This document shows positions 1-10,379 of a stretch of 64,000 nt of DNA, in pieces. This stretch comes from Hyperoodon ampullatus (Eukaryota > Chordata > Mammalia > Artiodactyla > Ziphiidae). Under the pieces are notes generated by a model. That model searched no databases, had not been told where the DNA came from, and saw only the letters and a program-made list of their open reading frames with translations. The stretch is from NCBI GenBank assembly GCA_949752795.1, contig OX457071.1, positions 32,596,800 through 32,660,799 on the forward strand. The letters are read 5' to 3'. The translations under genes and the position numbers were made by a program. Each line of letters opens with the position of its first letter. Within the stretch, counting starts at the first letter, position 1.

Positions 1-179
1 GCCGATGCAGGGGACACAGGTTCGTGCCCCAGTGCGGGAAGATCCCACATGCTGCGGAGCGGCTGGGCCGGTGAGCTATGGCCGCTGAGCCTGCGCGTCC
101 GGAGCCTGTGCTCCGTTAACGGGAGAGGCCACATCAGTGAGAGACCCGCGTACCGCAAAAAAAAAAAAAAAAAAAAAAA
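1..179 (+). mobile_element. CHR-2-type SINE, 5' end cut off by the window
   Basis: tRNA-derived cetacean SINE. The window opens inside the tRNA-like head, just before the B-box-like GGTTCGTGCCC. The CHR body follows (CCCACATGC, GTGAGCTATGGCCGCTGAGC, GGGAGAGGCCACA) and the element ends in a pure A run at 157-179. The A/B-box head marks these elements as RNA polymerase III retroposons mobilised by L1 machinery. The reading frame that runs through it (49-300) is not a gene. Confidence 0.92.
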
Positions 180-1179
180 GACAAATAAGAACCTAGGATT
201 CAGCCATGTAGAAAGCAAACCCTGGCAAGCAAAAACATTAGAATCACGTACAAGATTCATTAGGTTGAACAGAAGCAGCAAAATCCCAGTGTGCGACTAG
301 AAAAGATGCAGACGTTAGATTTAGAAAATGAGAGTGATTTTAGCTGAAGAAGTGAATGGCTCTAGGCTGGCACTAAGAGATATTTAAAGACATAGGACTA
401 GCTTTGGGGACTGAGTCTGGGAGGAGCTGTCAGTGTTAGGACGAAAGGGAAACAGTGTCAGATCAGAAGAATCCTGTTTTGTAGCACAAGAAGGAGTAGA
501 TGGAAGAAAGTGGCTGCTCAGTTTGTAGGTTTCCTTTCACTCAAGTTTGTGTCCAATCAGAGCGCCTCTACAATCAGCAAAATGTAGAATATGAGAAACT
601 CCACAGATTCTCACTCTTTCAACAAATGATTTACAAGGGGGAACATGTACAGTGAAAGAATTAGGAGATCTATCAACCAAAAGTAATGCATGGACCTTCC
701 TTGCATCCTAATTTGAACAAATTAACTCAGAAAAAACTGTATGAGACTATTGGGGACATTTGATTTCCCCAACATTTGATGATATTAAGGAAATACCATG
801 AATTTTTGAGGTGTGATGGTATTGTGAATGTATTAAAAAAAAACAGTGCTTATTTTTCAGCAGTACATGTTAAAATACTTAGGGACAAAATTATATGATA
901 TCTGAGGTTTTCTTCAAAGTAAAGCCATATTACAGGCAGGTTCAGGCAGACAATAAATTTTCCAAGGCCCAGGAAAGGAGTGTTTGCTGAGAATTTTGTC
1001 TTTAAATGGGTGGGCCACAGAAGTTCTGATTCTGTGATTATGAAGAGAATCAATCATGCTCTATGTGTGACATTATGACAATATTTCAGAGGTCTTTATT
1101 AATATCCATTTATTAATTATTATTAATTATAACTTATCTAAGTGTGCTTAGGAAAAAAGCCCTTGATATGAGGATTTCC
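180..1179. other. AT-rich sequence, nothing recognised
   Basis: No repeat family, RNA gene or convincing coding frame was recognised here. There is a short A run near 834-843. It could contain very old decayed repeats that cannot be seen by eye. Confidence 0.4.
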
Positions 1180-1538
1180 CACTATATCTTTGTTCCTGCT
1201 CTTTTTCTGCACCCTCCTTGTCACTGTCCCCACATACTTCACCATCATCTCTGTAAGTTCAAAGGCTGTGTTGTCTTCCAGCCCAAATGCCATCCCTACA
1301 AGAAGCCTCATATTGTTCCCTTCTATGGATGAGACTCTGTCTTGACCTCTTTTATGACACTTACACACTCTGCAACATTCTGTAGCTGTGTCTCTACATG
1401 TTCCTATCCTCAACTGAACCAGGAGCTTCTTGAAGACAGGGTCCATTCCAACCTGCTATGTCATATTCAGTGCTTTGTTTGGCCTGAAGAGGGCCTCAGT
1501 GAATGTCTATTGACTGATTTAAATGAATAAATGGTGAG
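1180..1538 (+). mobile_element. L2 LINE 3' fragment
   Basis: Ancient CR1-clade LINE relic. It ends with the typical L2 tail: a segment like 'gagcttcttgaagacagggtcc', then 'gtgctttgtttggcctg...', then a 'cctcagtgaatgtctattgactg...aatgaataaatg' ending. No target duplication can be seen, as expected for its age. The short open frames across it on both strands are chance frames. Confidence 0.7.
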
Positions 1539-2659
1539 CGAAAATGTTTCCAGGAAACATCTGCAAGGAAAGGCGAAAGCAAAACAACAGCATCACTTTG
1601 GATTGCTGTAAAGTAGTCTTCAGAGGTGAAGAGATTCTTTGAGACTTAATTAACAATAAAAACTTCATCAACTCATAACAGCAGCTAGTTTTAGTTGCAG
1701 CTTTGCCACAGAGCATCCTTCGCTTTCAATAGCAGATCAATGGCCACATTTTGTAGAATGGTTTGCTCATAAACTGTCAAAATCCAAACAGCTCTTTGGG
1801 ACATAAAGTAAGATAAACTGAAGTGGAATCAGCTATCCTGAAAGTTAAACTACTCCTCTAAGTACAGAATGCATGTTAACTGTATCATGAGCCTGTTGGT
1901 AGTTTACCTAAAATGACCAACATTAGAACCATGGAAACATTTTGCAGATTACACCATAGCCATTCTTGTCTTTTCTCCTCTGTAACGATTCTATAATGTG
2001 CTCATTATGGGAAAGCACACCCTATCAATGCTTCATTGCATTTGAAGGGAGCAATGTTTGAAAGAATTGCTGTGAGTACAACCATCATTAAGAGATCATG
2101 ATGTACAGACCAAAACTTCTTTTCAGAGAAGTTGCAGAAAGCCTCCAGGGCTGTATACAGTTTGGGCTAGTTTATACCCTGCTGCTAAATACTTTAGTGG
2201 TTGGAATAAAAACTGCCAAAAATTTTTTAAGTTATTTGATGTTTTAAAAATTCTTATTTTAAAATAATGCAGAATAATAATATTGACACTCTTTAAGTTA
2301 AGGGATAATTGCAAAAGATTTTCTTAAATGTACAAATCTAATGATTGCAGCATAATTGGAGAGAAAAAGAGAAGGGAATAATTTTTGATTTTATATGAGA
2401 TAATGAAATAAGTAACCATCAGACAGTGAACATTTTATTTGTTTTCACAGTAGTCTTGACAGGCAGATAGATGTGGAGAGACTGGCTATTTTCTCCTCAA
2501 ATTCCTTCCTTTGGGCCGGGACTCAGGCGGGGCAAGTGAGACATCTAGGGATACAAAATATCAGGAGGCACCCATTCTCAGGTTCCTGCAAATACCAATC
2601 CTGCACTCACAAGACTCTGCCCTTGCCTGAACTTGAGAATGAGTGGCTCCTAAAGTTTT
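1539..2659. other. Unique AT-rich sequence, nothing recognised
   Basis: No repeat family or coding signal was identified. A slightly more GC-rich patch at 2500-2660 reads like a decayed medium-reiterated repeat, but I cannot assign a family. Confidence 0.35.
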
Positions 2660-3062
2660 CATGCTAAGCACCTTTCTTGTTTCACCCTAGTTCCAGCATG
2701 TTTCTTGCTGGGTAATTAGACATTTCCCAGCCTCCCAAATTAGGAGTTTTCTTGTGACCAAATTCTGTCCCATGGAATAGTGATGGAAAAAGTGTTTGCC
2801 CCTTCCAGTTGTGATCTATGAAATCCTCTGAATTACCATCCTCTGTGGTATTTTTTTCTGTTTTTCAGCTGAATAGAGAGGACTTTAAGGACCTAGGGGA
2901 GGGCAGAGCCACAATTTGGAAGGAATCTGGGTTGCTGAGTTGCACCTCAGAGAAGAAATGCTCAAGAGAGCTCCCTCAGCAAGTATGCCTGTGGTAGGTG
3001 CTCAAGTGAGTGAAAAATAAGCTTTTGTTATCTTAAGACAGTAAAATTTGGAAGTTGTCAAA
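2660..3062 (+). mobile_element. ERVL-MaLR LTR (MLT1-like), probably solo
   Basis: The order of landmarks matches an MLT1-type LTR: 'ttgctgggtaattagacatttcccagcctccc', a 'gtgaccaaattctg...ccatggaata' block, 'ggacctaggggagggcagagccaca', 'tggaaggaatctgggttgctgag', and a 3' part 'gtgagtgaaaaataagcttttgttatcttaag'. No internal retroviral sequence flanks it. The edges are approximate because the element is old. A TTTTTCAG acceptor-like site near 2866 lies inside this LTR and is not evidence for an exon. Confidence 0.65.
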
Positions 3063-3094
3063 CGTTTAGCCTCAGATTTATGGTAGGTATAATT

Positions 3095-3225
3095 CACGTT
3101 TTTCTGGAGGAAACTGAGACTCAGAAAGCTTAAGTTAGCTGCCTAAGGTCATATAGCCTGTGATGGTAAATCTAGGAGTTGGACTCTAGTCTATCCGACT
3201 CCAAAGTTCATGCTTGTTCATAATG
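3095..3225 (-). mobile_element. MIR SINE fragment
   Basis: Reverse-strand MIR core: 'gaggaaactgagactcagaaagcttaagttagctgcctaaggtcatatagc...', followed by the expected 'ggagttggactctagtct' block. It is the usual fragmentary mammalian-wide tRNA-derived SINE. Confidence 0.75.
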
Positions 3226-4898
3226 CTCCCATTATGTTCTAGACATTACTGGAAGTGACTACCAAGAATATACTCAATGAAGGCAGCAAATCTTTCCAAA
3301 TATGTATGCAATGTGATAGTTTCTCCAACACATGAAACCATAGACGTTTTAAGTTAAGATGAAATGCCACTGAATGCCACTAGAATGGCATTGTCCTTTT
3401 TCAGTAAGCCATTTTGGGTAGGTAAATTTACTTGCAAAAGGCAGCCCTGTTGTTTGGATTTAAGCAATTCCAGAAGGCTCCTCCCACCCCACTCCCCTCC
3501 CCACACACATTATAGCCCCTGCTTTCCACTTTGGTTCGCCAGATCCTTCCAGAAGCTGGCTCTGGTTTCCATTAGGTTCAGCCCAAAGATGGTGGCATGC
3601 GAAAGTTGATGAAATAATAACATGTCATAGAGAAGAAATATTCCCCCTTCTTCTTTATTGATCCCCAAATTTTTCTGGGAGAAACTCCTATTCAAACAAT
3701 GAAGCCGTCATTATCTATTTGTTACCCTTTCAAAAGAGAGCTCATTTAGAGATCTATAATCTACGATATGAGCAGATATACAGGGTCTGTTTGCTTTTTT
3801 GTGGAGAGAGGGGGCAAGCCCATTACAGGGAGCAACACAGAGACAAGGGTAGGAGCGCAGCCTGTGAAAATCCACTTCTGAGTCATTTCTTAGCACATTA
3901 GCACTCCAAACAATGAGGTTACCATTCTTTCTCTCCTCAGAGCAAATCAGCAAGGAGAGATGTGGGCTCAAAAATAAAACAATGAGATATCTTTTACTTC
4001 TCCATGGTTTTAATGAATCACTCTATGGCAGTTTCCCTCCCAATGTTTCCTAACTGGGAAATGTGGAAACATTTACCTTTCTATATTGCTTCTTTTACAA
4101 TTGGATAAATAAGGACTGAACATAATGTAAATGTTGGCTTCCTTAATTGAAATAGTGAAGTAATGTGGCCTGATGGAAGACCACAGTATTTGCTTTTGGA
4201 AGAGTGTGGTTATTTTTTCTGGTTCCTTTAAATACTAGGTAAATAATAGAAACATCATCGAATGTCTCTAAGATTCTATTTCCCATTTATAAATTGAACA
4301 CATTAGTAATACCTGAATCACAAGGTAAAATGATATGGATATCCTTATAATAAAATTGATCATGGAGGATAAAATTAAACCATTTATATGATAGTGCTAA
4401 TTACGGATATTCTTTATTATTTTTTATTTCTCTGTTGTTCAGGTTTTGTGATGTCACAGTAAACTGAGGTATATACAGACATAGAGCTAACAAGAAATGA
4501 GCATCTTTTTTAAAGGGCACTGCTTACTTGGTTTGGCCAGTGAAAGCACCACAAGTTTGATTACAGTTTTCAGGTAGAATGACTTTTCTAGATATCCTTT
4601 CAACCATTTTTTCTCCACCTACCCTGGGAACTCCAATAGAGAAAAAAAACATGCCTGTACTGTTCTCTTTCATATCTTCAGCCTCTAGAACAGAACTTTC
4701 TAAAAATACAAACATTCCTAGTATTCTGTTCTAGATACATTCCTCATCACACTAGCTAATTTTATCCACTCTCAAGATTTCAAACCATTTTTATGCTGAA
4801 GAATCTGAAGTATGTATCTCCTGATCTCTTGATGTCCTGATAGATATACATACACCCTTTCCCACACTCAGCCATCTGTGTACATATCCTATTGAATT
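3226..4898. other. Unique AT-rich sequence, nothing recognised
   Basis: There is no identifiable repeat or gene over about 1.7 kb. Short open frames on both strands overlap each other and lack codon-usage or splice support. Confidence 0.4.
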
Positions 4899-4943
4899 TT
4901 CTGCAGATATATTTTTTAAATTTTTTATTTTTATACAATTTTT

Positions 4944-5157
4944 TTGTTTTGTTTTGTTTTTTGCGGTATGCGGCCCTCTCACTGTTGTGGCCTCTCCCGT
5001 TGCAGAGCACAGGCTCCAGACGCACAGGCTCAGCGGCCATGGCTCACGGGCTTAGTTGCTCCGCAGCATGTGGGATCTTCCCGGACCAGGGCACGAACCC
5101 GTGTCCCCTGCATTGGCAGGGGGACTCTCAACCACCACGCCACCAGGGAAGCCCCCT
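4944..5157 (-). mobile_element. CHR-2-type SINE inside the L1
   Basis: Full-length reverse copy running from a T-rich tail through 'gcggtatgcggccctctcactg' to 'ccaccagggaagcccc'. The 17-bp target duplication ATTTTTATACAATTTTT is present at 4927-4943 and 5158-5174. The tail has decayed to a (TTTTG)n-like repeat, so it is not among the youngest copies. Confidence 0.93.
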
Positions 5158-5374
5158 ATTTTTATACAATTTTTAGGGGTACTTTCCATTTACAGTTACT
5201 GCAAAATATTGGCTATATTCCCCGTGTTGTACAATACATCCTTGAGCCTATTTTACACTCAATAGTTTCTGCCTCCCATTTCCCCCACTATATTATCCCC
5301 CACAACTAGTAGCCACTAGTTTGTTCTCTATATGCATCTGCTTCTTTTTTGTTATATTTACTAGTTTGTTGTAT

Positions 5375-5743
5375 ATTTTTATTATTTTTTAAATAAATTT
5401 ATTTATTGTATTTATTTATTTTTGGCTGCGTTGGGTCTTCGTTGCTGTGTGCGGGCTTTCTCTAGTTGTGGTGAGCGGGGGCTACTCTTCGTTTTGGTGC
5501 ATGGTCTTCTTGTTGCAGTGGCTTCTTTTGTTGCTGGGCATGGTCTGTAGGCATGCAGGCTCAGTAGTTGTGGCATGCAGGCTCAGTAGTTGTGGCTCAT
5601 GGGCTCTAGAGCGCAGGCTCAGTAGTTGTGGCGCACAGGCTTGGTTGCTCCACAGCATGTGAGATCTTCCCAGGCCAGGGCTCGAAACTGTGTCCCCTGC
5701 ACTGGCAGGCGGATTCTTAACCACTGCTCCACCAGGGAAGTCC
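5375..5743 (-). mobile_element. CHR-1-type (long) SINE inside the L1
   Basis: Long CHR form in reverse: a (TTTA)n tail, 'ttggctgcgttgggtcttcg', 'gcgggctttctctagttgtgg', repeated 'cagtagttgtggc' modules, and the tRNA-like head ending 'ccaccagggaagtcc'. A short target duplication TGTTGTAT is visible at 5367-5374 and 5744-5751. One 'catgcaggctcagtagttgtgg' module is duplicated at about 5552-5596. Confidence 0.9.
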
Positions 5744-5957
5744 TGTTGTATTCTTTAGATTCTGCTTTTGTGATATCATACAGTATTTGTCTTTCTCTGT
5801 CTGACTTATTTCACTTAGCATAACGCCCTTCAAGTCCATCCATGTTCTGCAGATATTCTTAAACTCAACAGCCAACAGGGATCTCTTGACCTTCTCCCAA
5901 ATTCTTACTTTTTCTCCTTTTCTTTCACCAAATGATGGCACCATTCTTCATCTAAGA

Positions 5958-6183
5958 CAGGGGTCAGCAAACTACAGCCAGAGGGTTAAATTTGGACCAC
6001 TGTGAATTTGGCCTGCTTGAAAATAAAGTTGTATTGGGGCACTGCCATCCCATACATTCACACACTATTTCTGGCTGCTTTTGCACTTACAACCATAGAG
6101 TTAAGTAGTTGCAGCAGAGATCTTATGACCTACAACCTTAAAATATTAGCTGCTCCTACACAGAAAGAGTTTGCCAATCCCTG
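5958..6183. mobile_element. hAT-Charlie non-autonomous DNA transposon
   Basis: The element runs from CAGGGGTCAGCAAACTA to AGTTTGCCAATCCCTG, which are inverted copies of each other. The interior has the known family landmarks ('aaataaagttgtattgg', 'ggctgcttttgca', 'agttaagtagttgcagcagag'). It is flanked by an imperfect 8-bp duplication, ATCTAAGA at 5950-5957 and ATCTAGGG at 6184-6191, the size expected for hAT transposons. It encodes nothing. The exact subfamily is not assigned from memory. Confidence 0.88.
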
Positions 6184-6329
6184 ATCTAGGGCAACCAAGG
6201 AAGAAATCCAGGACAGATCATTGATGTCACCCCAAGCCCTGTCCCTCATTCCCTTATCCAATTAATTTCCATATCCAGTCATTTTTACCTCCTAACTAGT
6301 TCCTCAGTTCTCTCTCTCTGTCTCTGTTT

Positions 6330-7066
6330 TTACTATCATTGAGGCCGAGTTTGGGCCCTAATCAATTTTATCCAGACTATTACAGTATCCTCACTGCCTT
6401 CCTGCCATTATTCTTGATCATCTTATAGCCATCCTCCACACTTTAGTCAGAATCACTAATTAAAAAATAAATTTGATTCTGTCTTCCATTCCAAAAATTC
6501 CCTTTTGCTTCTCTAACAACCAAAGGATTAATTGTCATTGCCATGACATAGCCTACAAGAATCTGGCACCTTTAAATATCTGTGGCTTCATCATCCACCA
6601 CTCCTTGCTCTATTTTAGTCTTTAGCATCATGAAACTACTTACCGTTCCCCTGCAGGCAATTTGCTATTCCTCACTGGAGTTTATGTCTTTGTTCGTGCT
6701 GCCCTTTCTTTCTGGAATGCCCTCCCATTCCCCACCTTATGGCACCTGACCAATGTGCACACATTTTTTCATTCTCACCTGTTATAGCCAAGGATGGATC
6801 CCACTTGAGAAAACAGAGTCCTCAACTGCTCCATCTTAGTGACATGGATTTATTTAATCCAGAATCCCTTTGTTTAAGCTAGTTTGGGTCTGCGATTGTG
6901 TTTTGCTTTTTCACTTATAACCAAAAGAATTATACTACTAAATATCCTCAATAGCTTAAGAGTACCTTGAAGAGAGGAACTATGCTTTACACATCTTTGT
7001 TTCTTCAGTGTCTCATGAAGTGCCTAACACATAAGAGGATCTGAAAAAATATTTCCTTAATTAATA
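6330..7066 (+). mobile_element. L2 LINE 3' region
   Basis: L2 landmarks occur in order: 'ccagactattacagtatcctcactg', 'agtcagaatcac', 'tttatgtctttgttcgtgctgccctttctttctggaatgccctcc', and the tail 'cttgaagagaggaactatgc...agtgcctaacacataagaggatctg...aataaatatatttg'. The part around 6795-6900 fits L2 poorly and may be a decayed insertion or a divergent stretch. Confidence 0.75.
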
Positions 7067-7246
7067 AATATATTTGTAGCAAAGCCTTGAAATTATGATG
7101 TAAAGCCTATCTAAATCAATAAATTTACTCTAATTTAAAATGACTGAACTTACACTAGGGATTGACTAGTAATTGAAAGCCATATAAATTCACCAATATA
7201 TAACCAGTTTACACAACCAATGATAAATAATATTCAATAGGATTTT

Positions 7247-7451
7247 TTTTTTTTTTTTTGCGGTACATGGGCCTCTCACTGTTGTGGCCTCTCCTGTTGT
7301 GGAGCACAGGCTCCGGACGCACAGGCTCAGCGGCCATGGCTCACAGGCCCAGCCACTCCGCGGCATGTGGGATCTTTTCGGACCGGGGCACGAACCCGCG
7401 TCCCCTGCATCAGCAGGCGGACTCTCAACCACTGCACCACCACGGAAGCCC
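7247..7451 (-). mobile_element. CHR-2-type SINE
   Basis: Reverse full-length copy with a poly(T) (A-tail) start and a 'gcggtacatgggcctctcactg' 3' end, finishing at the tRNA-like head. The target duplication is TTCAATAGGATTTT at 7233-7246 and TTCAGTAGGATTTT at 7452-7465 (one mismatch). Confidence 0.94.
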
Positions 7452-7465
7452 TTCAGTAGGATTTT

Positions 7466-8256
7466 GACAGCCACTTCTAATCTACTCTCACTAGGAAACT
7501 ATCATAATCTTGTACCTATGGAAAATGTCCCTCCCTGTTTTTATCCAGTTGTTTAATTTGTTTTCACTGGGTCTGTGCCATCTTCTCATCTCCTGCATCT
7601 TACATTGTTCTAGGTTTTATTGAGATTTCTATACAATACTGGTTTTCAACATGTTTAGCTTAAAACATTTGAAATATTTTTATTCTCCCCAAAATTCCAC
7701 TTTAAGTCAGACTGTTCATTCAGTGTATTTACTGAATTACTAATGCAATAATTCACAAGCCTGGGTAACCCTATTAATTCCAATGCTTACTTTGAACAAT
7801 GTCTCCTGCCTGTTAGCCCAAGAAGAAATTCTCTTTTGGTAAACCTGTACTGGAAGAACTTCATTCTACTGCACTGCGGCTTTCTTTCTTTTTCTCATGG
7901 AAATGAGAAAAAATTTACAGTCACTTCCAATTTTCTTTTTTTTTTCCATCAAAGTCACCATATGCGTTTCTACCAATTTATGGCTCCAGCAGCTTCTGCT
8001 CCAGATCAGCAGATCTTAGTTGCTGTATCTTTCTGGACACATCTGTCTCTCTGTTTGCTCTGAAACCTCAGCTCCCTGAAGAGTCAATGAACAGTCCTTG
8101 ATTTTCTGTTTGTCCAGTTTCTTCTTGCAAGGATAGAAGTGATGACTTCCAAGCTCTTTACATGTTGAGTCACAAGTCAGCCCATGCTTTTTAAAGGGTA
8201 AGAGAATTGTATCCGGAATTGAAGATAAACTTTCCCAATTCATGTAAACTGAAAAT
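7466..8256. other. Unique sequence, nothing recognised
   Basis: No repeat family or gene was recognised. Short overlapping frames at 7836-8063 (+) and 8016-8243 (-) have no supporting features. Confidence 0.4.
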
Positions 8257-8270
8257 CCAACTATATTTTA

Positions 8271-8616
8271 TTTTATTTTATTTTATTTTATTTTATTTAT
8301 TATTTTTTTAAGAAGATGTTGGGGGTAGGAGTTTATTAATTAATTTATTTATTTTTGCTGTGTTGGGTCTTCGTTTCTGTGGGAGGGCTTTCTCCAGTTG
8401 TGACGAGCGGGGGCCACTCTTCATTGCCATACGTGGCCCTCTCACTGTCATGGCCTCTCTTGTGGCGGAGCACAGGCTCCAGATGCGCAGGCTCAGTAGT
8501 CGTGGCTCACGGGCCTAGTTGCTCTGCGGCATGTGGGATCCTCCCAGACCAGGGCTGGAACCCATGTCCCCTGCATTAGCAGGCAGACTCTCAACCGCTG
8601 TGCCACCAGGGAAGCC
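8271..8616 (-). mobile_element. CHR SINE, intermediate-length form
   Basis: Reverse copy with a (TTTTA)n tail (8266-8298), then 'gtaggagtttattaattaa', 'tttgctgtgttgggtcttcgtttctgtg', a single 'gcctctcactgtcatggcc' module, and the tRNA-like head. A perfect 14-bp target duplication, CCAACTATATTTTA, is at 8257-8270 and 8617-8630. It has the 3' tail of the long CHR-1 form but the compact CHR-2-like middle. Confidence 0.9.
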
Positions 8617-8630
8617 CCAACTATATTTTA

Positions 8631-9556
8631 GATGTCACTAAACATATATGGCAGCTTTCAGAAATCATGATTTTAACATTTAAGTTTCGTGCCTGCTTTA
8701 AGAGATCTAAATCACAATAGTATTCGAAAAAAATAAATAACTGGTCTTCCAATAGTTTTACCACTCATGTGCTAGTCATGATATCTGCCTGATCAAAACT
8801 TGATCTAAGGGAAATGGCTCTGACCGTATGGTCACCTATTATGGATGACACTACCCAGAAAGAAATGGAGATTCTGACTTAAGAGATAGGAATTTGGAAA
8901 GGCAGAGGGAATTAATCACTAGTGGTGGGAGAAGTAGCTAAAAGAATATACCACCAGGAACCATTATGCAGAGAAGAAACAAAGAGGGGTGAAGGTCTCA
9001 AGTGAGTCAAATATATAAGGAAGCAGGATACAAGTAGGCAGATGCTTTGAGGGAAGAGCAGAAGGTGTGGTGGTGAGAGAAAGCAACACAAACCCAGAAG
9101 AGAGCAGACTGAAGGGAGTACCAAATCCCACCAGCTGTAGGTACTTGGGGGGAAGGGGGTGCGGTGGGGAGGAGGTGTGGTCATGCTCTCCTACTGTTAG
9201 AATTCCAGAGAAGCCTGTGGGGTTTTGAAAGCTACCTTACACCACAAGCAGCACCAATTCTTACAACAGTGAAGATCAACCCTATTGTGGTTCCAGCTGC
9301 CAATGAGTTCTGCTTGGTTACTTTTCCTGTTTTTGTTTTGTTTTGTTTTTCATTTTGGGCGTGTGTCTTTTTGTTTGTTTGTTTGTTTGTTTTTGGTAAA
9401 ATCTATTTGGCTAAAGGTCTTAATTCTTTATTCTGAAGTGTATCCAGATAATAAACATTTTTATCGCTTAAAATAACTTGATCAACTCTGTTCCATAACC
9501 TTAGAGTTTATCCAGGGGAGGAAAAGTCAGACCAAATGTCAAATTTTAAGTAAAAG
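8631..9556. other. Unique sequence with a purine-rich stretch and a (GTTT)n repeat
   Basis: No gene was recognised. 8890-9180 is purine-rich and ends in a G-rich cluster (about 9147-9180). 9328-9394 carries interrupted GTTTT and GTTT simple repeats. The frames through these are low-complexity. Confidence 0.4.
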
Positions 9557-9570
9557 AAAAAATTTCCATA

Positions 9571-9816
9571 CCAAACGTAAAATAGATAGCTAGTGGGAAG
9601 CAGCCACATAGCACAGAGAGATCAGCTCCGTGCTTTGTGACCACCTAGAGGGGTGGGATAGGGAGGGTGGGAGGGAGGGAGACGCAAGAGGGAAGAGATA
9701 TGGGAACATATGTATGTGTATAATTGATTCACTTTGTTATAAAGCAGAAACTAACATGCCATTGTAAAGCAATTATACTCCAATAAAGATGTTAAAAAAT
9801 AAAATAATCACATTAA
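9571..9816 (+). mobile_element. L1 3' UTR, short 5'-truncated insertion
   Basis: Cetartiodactyl L1 3' end: 'aaaatagatagctagtgggaagc', 'gcacagagagatcagctcc', the G-rich polypurine block at 9650-9684, 'gattcactttgttataaagcagaaactaac', and 'actccaataaagatgttaaaaa' before an A-rich tail. A perfect 14-bp target duplication, AAAAAATTTCCATA, is at 9557-9570 and 9817-9830. Confidence 0.9.
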
Positions 9817-9830
9817 AAAAAATTTCCATA

Positions 9831-10262
9831 GCGTTTATCTTGAAACCTTTTCAACATCTTTTCTATTCATGTGCTTCTTCATAGACACTTTACCATCCTC
9901 CAGCTTTCATGATGTTAATTAATAAGAAAGAACAAAATGTTAATGCATACGTGGATGTTAATGGTGGATTAATGTGTCAGTTTGTCTTAAGTAACATATT
10001 TGCTTTTGAAAGTTTTCCCACAGTAGAGATGGAGACTGGAATCAGATAAAAAATTTTATTATGGTTATGATTAATGTCATTCCGTTTTTACCCAGGTGCT
10101 GCTTTGGAACTCATGCTGGTAGCCTTGGAAAAGAAGTTATATTTGTCCCACGTTGTTATACAACTGGATGCTCCAGCTGTCAGAATTAAGTAATTGTTGA
10201 TTGAATACATTTCAATCAAATCAGTATTTTGATATGAGTCTCTCTGTTTTGTGCATTTGTTT
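9831..10262. other. Unique sequence, nothing recognised
   Basis: No repeat or gene was recognised. The span between 10097 and 10190 is slightly GC-richer but carries no clear splice or coding signal. Confidence 0.35.
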
Positions 10263-10269
10263 CACAATG

Positions 10270-10372
10270 CTTTTATTTATTTATTTATTTTTGCTATACA
10301 ATAGGTCCTTGTTGGTTACCTGTTTTAAATATAGCAGTGTGTACATGTCAATCCCAAACTCCCACAATGTAA
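10270..10372 (-). mobile_element. Very short L1 3' fragment
   Basis: About 100 bp of L1 3' UTR in reverse: a (TTTA)n tail, then 'gctatacaataggtccttgttggttacctg' and 'gtgtgtacatgtcaatccc'. A 7-bp duplication, CACAATG, at 10263-10269 and 10373-10379 supports an independent, severely truncated insertion. Confidence 0.78.
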
Positions 10373-10379
10373 ATTTATG

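Larger units (their letters stand above)
4911..5844 (-). mobile_element. L1 3' end, split by two SINE insertions
   Basis: The 3' UTR of a LINE-1 in reverse orientation ('tttaggggtactttccatttacagttactgcaaaatattggctatattcc' and 'tttgtctttctctgtctgacttatttcacttagcataacgcc'). The flanks carry a perfect 12-bp target duplication, TTCTGCAGATAT, at 4899-4910 and 5845-5856. This fixes the edges and shows a 5'-truncated insertion of only about 350 bp of L1. Two CHR SINEs later inserted into it (4944-5157 and 5375-5743). Confidence 0.85.

Noticed and set aside
2866..2990. Acceptor-like TTTTTCAG followed by a GC-richer segment
   Set aside because: It lies within an MLT1-like LTR whose consensus explains both.
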